A stretch of DNA of 64,000 nt from Erythrophleum ivorense (Eukaryota; Streptophyta; Magnoliopsida; Fabales; Fabaceae). Below the pieces are notes generated by a model. The model ran no database searches. It was given only the letters and a program-made list of their open reading frames with translations, and was not told the DNA's origin. Shown one piece after another: positions 24,642 to 35,094 of the stretch. Within the stretch, counting starts at the first letter, position 1; each line of letters opens with the position of its first letter. The translations under genes and the position numbers were made by a program. The stretch spans positions 23,577,846-23,641,845 of the forward strand of contig JAIUCV010000009.1 in assembly GCA_026724425.1 (NCBI GenBank). Direction: 5' to 3'.

Positions 24642-27600
24642 ATGGCTACTCGTAGAGAAACAACTGAGATGTTAAGAGAGATGAAAGAGGCCATGGCTGC
24701 AATGGCCAACCGAATGAGAGAACAAGCTGAGGCCTATGAGACTACGGTTAGGGCAATGACTGACCGGCTTCAAGAGCAAGCCGAGGCTCATGCAGTGACT
24801 ATGCAAGTGTTGTAACAGCTTTATGAAAGTATGAATAAGCGGAATGAGGAGGTGCTATTGGAGAACCATGTAGGGGCTTGTCATAACCCTGGTGCGGGAC
24901 ACCAAGGGGAGGATAATGACCTCTCTGTTGCATTAGCCAAATTCAGAAAAGCTGATCCTCCATCGTTCTTGGGGGAGTTAAATACTGAGAAAGCTGAGAG
25001 ATGGTTGATGCAACTGGAGAAAATCTTTGAGGTTATGACCTGCACTACAAAACAAAAGGCAAGGTTGGCCATCTACAAGTTAGAGGGTGAGGCTGAACAT
25101 TAGTAGAGGAATGCCTCCAGATTGTTCGTTGCAAGAGAGATACCCTTGACCTGGGAAAGTTTTCAAACGCCTTTTGAGAACAAATATTTCCCACCATCGG
25201 TGAGGGTGGACAAGGAAGCCGAGTTTAATTTCCTTGAGCAAGGAGACATGAATGTAGACCAATATGCAGCTAAATTCATCCAATTGTCTCACTTCTCCTC
25301 TTACTTGAAGCGCTTTGATGATGAGCCATGGAAGGCTGAAAAGTTTGAAAGAGGCTTAAGGCCGGAGATTAAGGATAAGATTGTGTCTTTACAAATCCGC
25401 AATTTTGATGAATTGGTGGAGAAGTGTAGAGTGATGAAAAGGGCTATGATGGAGAGTGAGGCTAAGCGGAAGAAGACCTTGGAAGGTAAATGTGACTGAG
25501 GCATAGAGCCCTTTAGGGGCGAAAGCAAGAAAGAGGCCAATAGTAGAAGTGGCTCCTGGGGAAGGAGACCACCCCCAAGGAATGTCCCTCAAAGAAGAAG
25601 CATGGGACCACCAAGGAGTGCAATGAGTGCCCCACCTGCTTGTGCCAAGTGTGGGAAGAACCATGGGAATGGGCCATGCCCAGTGTGCTATAATTGTGGG
25701 AAGCCTGGACACTATACGCGAACTTGCACAGTGTCACGGGAGTCGGCGTCATTGGTTAAGCCACCTATCCAAGGAAGGGTGTTTGCACTTACGCAGCAAG
25801 AGGCTAGTAGATCCACTAGTCTGATCCGAGGTACTTTACTTGTCTATAATCATGTCGTAGATGCATTGTTTGACTCGGGTGCAACCCACTCCTTCATCTC
25901 ATATGACTGTGTTAAGCGTCTGGACCTTAAAATTAGCCTATTACCATTTGAATTATCTATGTCCATCCCTACTGGATATTCTATGATTACATCTGATGTA
26001 TGCTTAAATTGTACTATACAATTGGATAGCCGTTGTACTACCCTTGACTTGATTTGCATCTCTTTGTGTGACTTTAATGTAATCATTGGTATGGACTGGT
26101 TGTCGGCTAATAATGTGATACTTGATTGTAACCGTAAGACTGTTTCCTTATCTGCAAATATACCTGAAACTGGTATGTGACTGAGCTTACTTGTGTGTCT
26201 GCCGCCCAAAGCCGGGAGGTGCCTCAGGCGTGGTTGCCAAGGGTTTCTAGTATTCTTTTCATTGCATGTTGAGATTGATGATGGGTTGGAGGATATACCT
26301 ATGATTAGGGAGTTCCCTGAGGTTTTTCCTAAGGAGTTTAGTGGACTACCTCCAGAGAGAGAGCTAGAATTTTCTGTTGATTTTGTACCTGGTATGGGTC
26401 TGATCTCTAAGGCTCCGTATAGAATGGCGCCTGCTGAGTTGGTTGAGTTGAAGAGTCAACTAGAAGAGTTACTTGAGAAAGGGTTTATTAGGCCAAGTGT
26501 GTCTCCATGGGGAGCACCAGTATTGTTTGTCTAGAAGAAAGATGGTAGTCTTAGACTTTGCATTGACTATAGGCAATTAAACCAAGCAACTGTTAAGAAT
26601 AAATACCCTTTGCCTAGAATTGATGACTTACTTGACCAATTAGTTGGAGCGTCGATCTTTTCAAAGATTGACCTTGGATCGGGATATCATCAACTTAGAG
26701 TCAAGGCTGAGTATATACCTAAAACTGCCTTTAGGACTCGATACGGCCATTATGAATTCCTAGTTATACCTTTTGGGTTAACCAATGCCCCTACCATTTT
26801 CATGGATTACATGAATAGGATTTTTAGGCCTTATCTTGACTGGTTTGTGGTAGTGTTCATTGATGACATTCTTGTCTACTCTAAAAGTAGTGAGGAGCAT
26901 GAAGAGCATCTTAGGATAGTTCTTCAAACTTTGAGAGAGCATCAGTTATATGCTAAGTTGAGCAAGTGTGAATTTTGGTTACGGGAGGTCAAATTCCTAG
27001 GTCATGTGATATTCGAACAAGGGGTAGCAGTAGACCCTAGCAAGGTAGAAGCGGCACTGAATTGGGAGAGACCTAAAACGGTGACTGAAATCCGTAGCTT
27101 CTTAGGTCTAGCTGGCTACTACAGAAGATTTATTAAGGGATTTTCTCACTTAGCCATGCCTTTGACAAAGTTAACTAGGAAGGACCAACCATTTGTGTGG
27201 GATGCTAAGTATGAGAATGCCTTTCAGGAGCTTAAGGATAGGCTTACCACTGCACCTGTGTTAGTGATACCTAACCCTAAAGAGACATTCACAGTCTATA
27301 GTGACGCTTTTAAGAAAGGATTAGGGTGTGTCTTAATGCAACAAGGTAGGGTGATAGTCTATGCCTCTAGACAACTTAGACCCCATAAGGAGAATTATCC
27401 CACCCATGACTTAGAGCTAGCAGCCATGGTTTTTGCCCTTAAGATTTGGAGGCACTATCTCTATGGTGCCCAATTTGAAGTGTATAGTGATCATAAAAGT
27501 TTAAAGTACTCGTTTGACCAAAAGGAGTTGAACATGAAGCAAAGGAGGTGGATGGAATTCCTTAAGGACTATGATTTCTCCTTAAAGTATCATCCAGGGA

Positions 27601-29189
27601 AGGCGAATGTGGTCGCCAATGCCTTGAGTAGGAAATCTATTCACATGGCAATGATGATACTTAGGGAGCAAAGATTGATTGAAAAGATGAGGGATTTGAA
27701 TTTATCAATTTCAATGAACCCTAGTAGCATTCTTTTTAGAGAATTGAGGATAGAAAATGACCTTAGAAAGAGAATTAAAGAGGCCCAAGAGCTAGATGCC
27801 TACTGGGGAGGAATTAGAGAGCAATTGGGGAGTGGTGAGGTCAAGGATTTTGACCTATCAGAAGATGGTTTGGTGAGGTACCAGGGAAGAGTGTGTATAC
27901 CCAAGGATGAAGAGTTGAGGAACATAGTATTTTCAGAAGCTCATAAGAGTAGGTACACCATCCATCCAGGCACTACTAAGATATATAGGGATCTAAAGAA
28001 GAGCTTTTGGTGGCCTGGGATAAAGTCGGACATAGCGAAGTTTGTTGCTAGATGTCTAATTTGTCAACGGGTTAAAATTGAGCACCAAAGACCCGCCGGT
28101 TTGTTACACCCTTTAGAAATTCCTGAATGGAAATGGGATAGTATATCTATGGATTTTGTAATGGGTTTGCCCAGAACATCCTCAGGTTATGATGCTATTT
28201 GGGTGATCGTGGATAGATTGACGAAATTTGCCCACTTTCTACCTATTAGAGCCACTTATTTCCTAGATAGACTAGCTCAACTGTATGTTCATGAAATTGT
28301 AAGGTTGCATGGTGTTCCTAATAGCATTGTGTCAGATAGAGACCCAAGATTCACATCAAAATTTTGGTGATCTCTACAAGAAGCTTTGGGTACTAGTCTT
28401 AACTTTAGCACTACTTATCACCCTCAGTCTGATGGACAGATTGAGAGGACTATTCAGACCCTTGAGGACATGCTTAGAGCAAGTGTACTAGAGTTAAAAG
28501 GGAGTTGGGATGTGTACTTGCCTTTAAGTGAGTTTGCTTATAATAATAGTTACCATTCTAGTATCTAGATAGCACCTTTTTAGGCACTTTATGGGAGGAA
28601 ATGTCGGTCGCCCTTGTGTTGGGTAGAACTTGGTGAGAGAAGTCTCTTAGGTCCAGACATAGTGGACCAAACTACCCATCAAATAGAACTCATCAAAAAG
28701 AAGTTGTTGGCTACCCAGAATAGGCAAAAGAGTTATGCAGATAAGAGAAGGAGACCCTTAGAATTTGAGATAGGAGACCATGTGTTCCTTAAGGCTACTT
28801 CAGTGATGGGTGTAGGACGATCTATCAGGACAAGAAAGCTCAGTCCTTATTATCTTGGTCCTTTCTAAATCCTTGAAAGGATAGGACCCGTGGCCTATAG
28901 AGTTGCTTTACCTCCAAACCTGGCTAGATTGCATGATGTGTTCCATGCGTCCCAATTGAAAAAGTACCACCCGGACCCTTTGCATGTCATTGAGCATGAG
29001 AATGTGCATCTACAAGATGATTTGTCTTATGTGGTTGAGCCAGAAAGGATTGTGGACTCAAAAGTCAAACAGCTGCGTAATAAGGACATCCCCTTGGTAA
29101 AGGTAGTATGGAGGGGACTTACTCTAGATGAAGCAACCTGGGAAATAGAAGAAGCAATGAGAAAGGATTATCCTGCATTATTTGAGTAA
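24642..29189 (+). pseudogene. gag-pol of Tekay-type chromovirus, disrupted by ten in-frame stops
   Basis: One continuous frame of 1515 codons from ATG 24642 to TAA 29187. It would encode the element's Gag and Pol for particle assembly, cDNA synthesis and integration. Order: Gag domain (about codons 90-220), CCHC zinc knuckle (codons 349-362, C-x2-C-x4-H-x4-C), aspartic protease motif DSGA (codon 411), reverse transcriptase with FIDD (739-742), RNase H, integrase zinc finger (H1101, H1108, C1138, C1141), D-D-35-E core (D1171, D1232, E1268) and chromodomain (from about 1466). Premature stops are at 24813, 25101, 25104, 25497, 26178, 26532, 28368, 28566, 28581 and 28866; no frameshift is needed anywhere. 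RNase H also has Asn at codon 993 where the family has Asp, and Phe at 890 after SDA. The start was chosen as the first ATG in frame after the primer site. It cannot make a full Pol. Confidence 0.93.
29034..29189 (+). pseudogene. Chromodomain at the integrase C-terminus
   Basis: The last 50 codons of pol read as a chromodomain: EPERIVDSKV, then VKVVWRGLTLDEATWE, then an acidic helix ending at the stop 29187. Aromatic residues W of VVWRG and W of EATWE are in place; the first aromatic of the classical cage is not evident, as in group II chromodomains of the Tekay/Del clade. In characterised chromoviruses this domain binds histone marks and steers insertion to heterochromatin. It is downstream of all premature stops, so it is not made from this copy. 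Confidence 0.85.
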
Positions 29190-29219
29190 GGTATGTCTAA
29201 TTTTGAGGACAAAATTTCT

Positions 29220-29234
29220 AAAAGGAGGGGAGAA
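29220..29234 (+). other. Polypurine tract
   Basis: AAAAGGAGGGGAGAA abuts the first base of the 3' LTR, the expected place for the plus-strand primer. Confidence 0.92.
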
Positions 29235-31995
29235 TGTAATACCCCATAATTAATTAAGGTGTTAATCACGGATTAAGTTAATTAAAAATGATTAATATGG
29301 AATAATTGGGCAAGTTGAGTGAATGGAGATTTTAGAGAAATAAATTATTAATATGGGTTTGAGATTTAATTGGGATAGAAATTCTATCTAGGCTTAAACT
29401 AATAAATCATAAGAAGAGGCTAATAAAGGCCCAATGCGTTAGGTGCAGACCCAACCCAATTTAGTATGATGGAGGCCCAAAATCCACCTTGTATAGACTC
29501 TTCTAAGTGGCCCAATAACCCTTGTGCAGACCCACATTCTTGAGCTCTTCAAACTTGGCCCAAACCTAAGTAAAATTCTGCAGCCCAACAAGCAAAAACC
29601 TGAAGCCCAAATGAAATTGGATCTTGGAGCAACCCATGACCCATTTTTGATCCAACTTAAACCCAACCAAAACCTTAATACATCAGCCTCTTCCTCACAC
29701 TTGCTGAAAACACAAAACACAAAGAGAAATTCGGAGCTTAGAGAGGAGGCTAGGGTTTGGGGCAAGAATTCTGCATTTTCTCACATTTAAAGCAAGATTC
29801 AGCCAAGGTAATAGTTATACAACTTAATCCCCTCATCTTTCTTTTTAATTTGGTCTGATTAGTTTTTCATTTGGAGCATTTTCATCCTACCCAAAATCTG
29901 AAATGTGAGTGTTTGGGGATTTTCTTGATGAAATTCGAAGGTTGAGGTTAAGGTTGACTTTGGATGAGTTTAAACCCTCCATTTTGATGCTTTATTTGTT
30001 AATTTGAGACCCCCATACCTAATATATAAAATGGGTATTAATTCTGTACGAATTTGCTTAGGATTTTAGGTGGAATATTGAGTTTTCTGGTGAGGGATAC
30101 TCTAATCCGAATTTGGGATTTGTGGTGACTGTTGAAAAGTGTCTACAAGTAAGGTAGCCGGGTTATATCAATTCCATGTATATATTTGATTTAATTTCAT
30201 ATGTTGCTGTATATGAATGATTTGAAATGTTGAATGAATTAGTTGGCTATCTGTTGAATTGTGATTGGACCTTGTGAGTCCATGGTAGAGCTGTGGTACG
30301 GCTGCCACCTGTGTATGTGCTTCGATCGAGCACCGAGTTATGATCAAACCCCAATGCACAGAGCCCCGGTTGTGCTCAATAGGGAGTAGGTGCCATGGAT
30401 GGGCCTCTCCCGGTGTTAATGGCCTTTAACATGTGATAATATGATTGGTAGTATGGGATAATAATCATGATAGCTTAATTGATTCATTTGCTGATATGAT
30501 GGATATGATTCTGATGTTGATTTTGATTCATTCTTATATACTAATTAAACTAGATATATGATGGAATTGCCTTGGTTACTAAGATTCATATCTCACCCCG
30601 TTTCATGGGATTAACATTTCAGGTGAAGGTTCTTCAGGTAAGGATAAAGGGAAGCAAGTGGATGAAAATCCATGAGCTCTAACATATGGGAGAAGGCTAC
30701 ACTTAGGCGGGCTTATTTAGTAGAGATGCAATTTTGTTATTAGTTACATAGCATCATCATGTATTCATATTGCCAAGTGTAGGCGTTCATATTTTGTTTG
30801 ATTAAAAATGTAACCATTAAGAATTTAAGTCTCATTATAGTTGAATATTAATATATGAACTTATAATATCATATATATAGTTTTGTTGAAATTATGATAT
30901 GAAAATTTTAGTCATATGATGCCTTGGATATGGACATAAGTTATTGTTGAATGGAATCTCTATGGAATGTGCATGGGATATCAATTGTTGCTAATGCATG
31001 TGTTCTTGTTGTTATATATTCATGAATTTGCTGATATGAGCTAGTTGGGTAAGTAGGAAGTAGTATTTAAGTTTTGCAAGGGTAATGGGATGGATTGATG
31101 GGTAAATAGGGTAGATAAGCACCATTAGAATCACATAAAATAAGGAAAGGTAGACCTGGAGCGTTCCTAAGATGAGAATTAGAGTGTAAGGGACGAAATT
31201 TAGGTAATGTGGTCACAGGAGGGAGTCTCGCCGCGACTAAGAAGGTTTCACCGCAGCCAAATGAGAGACAGAGTCGAAGGGCATCACGGCATAACCAATC
31301 CTGCCGCGACACAAGGGAAGAAAATTGGCCCAGGGAATGACAGTGGCGAGGAGCGCCGCAACCTGATAAATCTCGCCGCGGCACAAAGCGAAAAAAATCG
31401 CCCAGGAGGGTAACAAAACTAGAACTCGCCGTAGCGCATTATGTCCTGCCGCAGCGTGAGTCGAGAAAATTAATTAAGAGTTAGACAGTAGCAAAACTCG
31501 TCACGGCGCAAATATATTGTGTCGAAGCGAGAATCGTGGGAGTTAAGAATAGTAGTTCCAGGAGGCGTTTCCGCCGCGACGCCACATAGGTTGGCCGAGC
31601 GAGATTTGTGAAATTTGCCCAGTGATTCCAGAGAGCAACTTGGTCGTGACAGGGAAGGTATAGGCCGTGGCATAAATCTCCAAACTCATAATTTTAACCT
31701 AAAAACTCCCGTTTCTTTAATGGTAATGGTAGGAAACGATATAGAAACACTTCTTGGGAGGTTATTGGGTATTAAAATTGATGGACGGTTGAATCATAAA
31801 CCCCTTATGGGAGTAGGATTTCTTTTATGAAAAATTTTGTTTTGTAAGGTGGTATGGTGATGACCCTAACATCAAGGTTTAAATTTTTCCCATATTTTCA
31901 CAATATGATAGATCGTAACCACTCAAACCTTGATCATTAATTAATAATCTTGTATTTAACCATAATTACAATGATTACAAAGTAGGGTTGTCACA
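29235..31995 (+). repeat. 3' LTR of element A5
   Basis: A 2761-bp LTR, TGTAATACCCC... to ...GGGTTGTCACA, nearly identical to the 5' LTR. The GC array (31220-31680) shows more CG to CA/TG changes than its 5' counterpart (for example GCCGCGAC for GCCGCGGC). Confidence 0.93.
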
Positions 31996-32742
31996 TATAA
32001 CATGAAATTTAAGCAATGTTACACTACAAAATGAAGGCAAACACTTATCCAATAGTTTCATTAACTCCAAACTTTGAAAATCTTGTAAGGAATTATCAAA
32101 ACACCCATTTTCAAATTTGAGAAAGAGATGAAAATCCACCGAAATCAGAAACTAATTGGACCAAAATAAAGAAGAGAATGAGAGGGTCATGTTTTGTATA
32201 GTTAATAGTTTTTTAATTCTTTTTCCATTCTCCATTACTTACCTTGGCTAAATCTCCCTTTAAGAGTGCAAATCAAAGACAAGATGTTGAAAAACCCTAG
32301 GCTCCCTCTCAAGATGCGAATTTCTTCTTGTGTTATGTAGCCAACTCTTTCTTCAACACAAAAAAAAATGAATGGCAACCTACTAATAGGGTTTTACACG
32401 ATATTGGGCTGACCTAAGAGCCCATGGTCCAATTAGGCCCACAATCTACACATTAGGTTATAGATAACTGGGTTTAAGCAGGTCCAAGTAGGTTGGGCTT
32501 CTATAAAAAAGAAGTTAGGCTTTCTATAAAAATGGTTATTAGCATAAATAAATTAATTATGGATTTAAATTAAAATTTTAACCCAATTAAATTTAAATCC
32601 ACAATAATACTTTACTTTTCTCTAAAAATTACCATATTATTATTTGTCTTAAAAATATCCAAAATAATTTTTTTCCCTTGAAAGTTCCTATTTTTGATAA
32701 TTTTCTTTAATCTCTGAATTAATTTTAGGATGTTACAACCTT

Positions 32743-33296
32743 GAAACTATTACTGATAATTAGCCTTGGGAGCTTCTAGGAATGGTTTGCACTTGTATAT
32801 ACTCTTATAATTCTTTTACAATCACTAACTTAAAGTGTTTGCTGGAGTCTTACTCTTCTAAGATTGCTATTTGAAATTGCACCAAGAAGATTCAAGAGAT
32901 TGCTTGTGAATCTCTATCAAAATAATATTCATCAATTAAATAAGATTAGTTGAGTTTAAGACAATTGTATGATATTTTTTTCTCAATGTTATTACAAAAA
33001 ATTCAAGTGTTCAATTTTAAAGATATACGTATATACATACATATATTGGATAGTTATTTAATAAAAAGAATCAAAAAATTGAAAGTTTAAAAAATAAAAT
33101 AAAAAACCATTGGTGCTCAAGTTATAGCTTAAAGTAAAAGAGAAAACTTAGTCTAGCAATAAAATGTTTTATTATTTAAAATGAGGATAGGATTACAAGT
33201 GTTTAACTCTATTAGCTTAAAAGAAGAAGAAGAAGAAGAAGGTTATTGCCACCAGTATATAATTACAATGTTATAAATAGTAAGGATTGTGTTTTA
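32743..33296. other. AT-rich spacer with (GAA)n microsatellite
   Basis: No gene is seen. A GAA trinucleotide run lies at about 33221-33243. The segment is single-copy as far as the window shows. Confidence 0.5.
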
Positions 33297-33518
33297 GGGT
33301 CTGTTTGATTGGAAAAGGGAATGAGGAAGGAAATGTAAAATGTAGGTAGGTGGAGATAAGTAAGATAAGAAATGACTTTTTTGCTCCTACTTTTAAAAAG
33401 GTGATTTGATAGTTAAAATGATGATTTAATAGATATAATAAAAAATATAAGAGTATAATAGACATTATACAACCTATGTAAAAAAAATGTGATCGCGTTG
33501 TGACCAATCAAATAGAGC
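33297..33518. mobile_element. MITE-like element with imperfect terminal inverted repeats
   Basis: The left end GGGTCTGTTTGATTGG (33297-33312) is matched in inverse by CCAATCAAATAGAGC (33504-33518), and the interior is AT-rich and non-coding over about 220 bp. The 'GGTCTGTTTG' type of terminus is common in hAT-type MITEs. I could not find a clear 8-bp duplication, so class and exact ends are uncertain. Confidence 0.5.
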
Positions 33519-34190
33519 ATTAACCTCAATGTACTTGATTTTATATTGTAGGTAATTGAAATTCATCCTTTTTCTTTATACTTAAGGATCTATAACAACT
33601 ATTAGGATTAATAATGTTACTCTAGTAACATGGGCCTTGGTGATATGAGTCGGCCCCTTTTGTCTCTATGGAAATATTATGCTTGGAAGACCTTATAACA
33701 AAAATAAAGGAAATAAAATGTTACATAATATTAAATTAAGTTTATATAACTATTGAATATTTGATTGTTTTCTTAAATTTATTCCATTAAAAAGTATGTA
33801 AATTTTCACATCTTTTAAGGAAATTATTAAGTAAAATTTTTTTAAAAAATTTTCTTATACAATTTTTTTTAAATTTCTTGATTCTACATCCTAATTTTTG
33901 TAAACTTAAATTCAATGCATAATACGTTTTTATTTATTTTGAGTTAATTTTAAAAGAACATTTTGTTAAAATAATTAATTATGGTGTTCATCAAATTGGT
34001 ACAAATAGAGTATAATTATTTTTTGTAGCACATGATGAAACAAAAATGTGAAATTAGAATCTCTTATTAATTATTCATTCTCTTTATTATTAAAGCATGA
34101 CAAATTTAAGACAGAAAATCATTTGAACAAATCAAACAAAGAGTGAATATAAATTAACTCACCCAATTTAAAGAGAGAAAATAAATAATA
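33519..34190. other. Intergenic AT-rich region upstream of the cyclophilin gene
   Basis: No coding frame or repeat is recognised. It ends in an A/T-rich run with AAATATAA near 34197 that could serve as a core promoter, just before a sharp rise in GC content at about 34205. Confidence 0.4.
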
Positions 34191-34204
34191 AATAAATAAA
34201 TATA
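34185..34204 (+). promoter_or_regulatory. Possible TATA-like core promoter
   Basis: An AAATAAATATAA stretch ends just before the GC-rich, CT-rich leader that begins near 34205. Position relative to the inferred 5' UTR is reasonable, but no transcription start can be read from sequence alone. Confidence 0.3.
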
Positions 34205-34400
34205 ACGACGCAGCAAAACTCCCGTCTCATTTCGCCAACTGCTGAGCTCGTCCGAATTTCCGTCGGAACGCGGAGTGGAACCTCCTTTCTTCGCTGCTTA
34301 GTGCTTTGCTCCACCACTATCTTGGGTTCGTTCCCTGGCCGTGTTCGCTTCTGCGATCCACGCTGTGGACCGTGATAGTTCTGGCACCTTCACTCTTCAG
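34205..34400 (+). other. Probable 5' UTR exon of the cyclophilin gene
   Basis: A GC-richer, CT-rich leader without a long frame ends at CACTCTTCAG/GTTCTATT (donor at 34401). The next exon starts after AGATTAG at 34938, five bases before the ATG. A 5' UTR intron of about 540 bp followed by the start codon is common in plant housekeeping genes. The 5' limit is a guess. Confidence 0.5.
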
Positions 34401-34937
34401 GTTCTATTCTTTTTTTTATTTCACTTGCTTTTGTCCTTGTTTTGGTTTCATCTTTTCAAACTTTAGTTAGAGATTGATTATGCTGTATCAGAGTTTTAAT
34501 ACTTCTTGGTGTTCTTTCATTCCTTTATCCCAGTTTCTAGGGTACTTTCTTTTTTAATCCAAATCAGGATTGATGCAACTGTCTCTCCATTAGCTTAATT
34601 TGTTGGATCTTAATTTGTGTTAGATTTTATGGCTTTCTTGGTGTTGAATCTGGTGATTTAGGTTTGACAGAGTCCAGAATTCCTAACTGGGAATTAATTT
34701 GACCATGTTGAAGTTTGAAAAGTTAGAGCCATGGGGTTTGATTTGGTTAATGTTTGCTGTTTTTATATAAGTTGATGATAGGAATAAGGTGACTGATTCT
34801 GTGTAAATTGAATGAGTTCTTGATTATGATCACCATAGTCATTGTCATTTTTTTTTTTGGGATTATTTAGTTCCTTTTTTGTGCCTTGTTCTCTTTCTAT
34901 TGACTGGGAATTGATATTTTTTTAAATTGAAGATTAG

Positions 34938-35094
34938 GCTAAATGGGGAGGATTAAACCCCAAGCACTACTACAGCAAAGCAAGAGGAAAAAAGGGCCTT
35001 CTCGAATAACTGCCACAACTATTATATTTTATGCCTTGATTCTTGTCTTGGTTGCGTTTTTCCTGTTCACTGCATACAGACATTGGTCCCGCAG
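34938..35094 (+). CDS. CYP21-4: Cyclophilin exon 2: start codon and membrane anchor
   Basis: The coding part begins at ATG 34943 and encodes residues 1-50 plus two bases of codon 51. It covers the lysine/arginine-rich N-terminus and the hydrophobic helix IIFYALILVLVAFFLF. The donor is CCCGCAG/GTTAGT. Reading on past the donor gives an open frame to 35191, which is intron. Confidence 0.88.

Larger units (their letters stand above)
21638..31995 (+). mobile_element. Full-length Ty3/gypsy chromovirus (Tekay/Del type), copy A5
   Basis: A complete 10358-bp element with the order 5' LTR (21638-24418), tRNA-Met primer binding site (24421), a single gag-pol frame (24642-29189), polypurine tract (29220-29234) and 3' LTR (29235-31995). 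A perfect TATAA duplication flanks it (21633-21637 and 31996-32000). Pol order is protease, reverse transcriptase, RNase H, integrase, chromodomain, which defines chromoviruses; wording of the chromodomain and the long LTRs suggest the Tekay/Del clade. In the first 400 bp of the two LTRs I count about twelve substitutions, all transitions, plus one short indel, so insertion is fairly recent relative to its solo relatives. Ten premature stops make it non-autonomous today. Confidence 0.95.
13453..32737 (-). mobile_element. Solo LTR, family A, reverse (copy A2), host of nested insertions
   Basis: Starts TGTAACGACCCTAAC and ends TTAGGATGTTACA, with a perfect ACCTT duplication 19 kb apart (13448-13452 and 32738-32742). 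Two inserts, A3 (13870-19575) and the full element A5 (21638-31995), interrupt it. Removing them leaves about 3.2 kb, in line with other family-A LTRs. Its own sequence is 13453-13869, 19576-21637 and 31996-32737. The middle part holds a degenerate GC array (13740-13860 and 19580-19750), the conserved block (about 20860-21090) and a TA-rich microsatellite (20768-20799). No coding sequence of its own was seen. Confidence 0.88.

Noticed and set aside
25620..25760. A separate host zinc-finger gene with a CCHC knuckle
   Set aside because: It is in the same frame as gag and pol of the full-length element and sits at the usual Gag C-terminal position.
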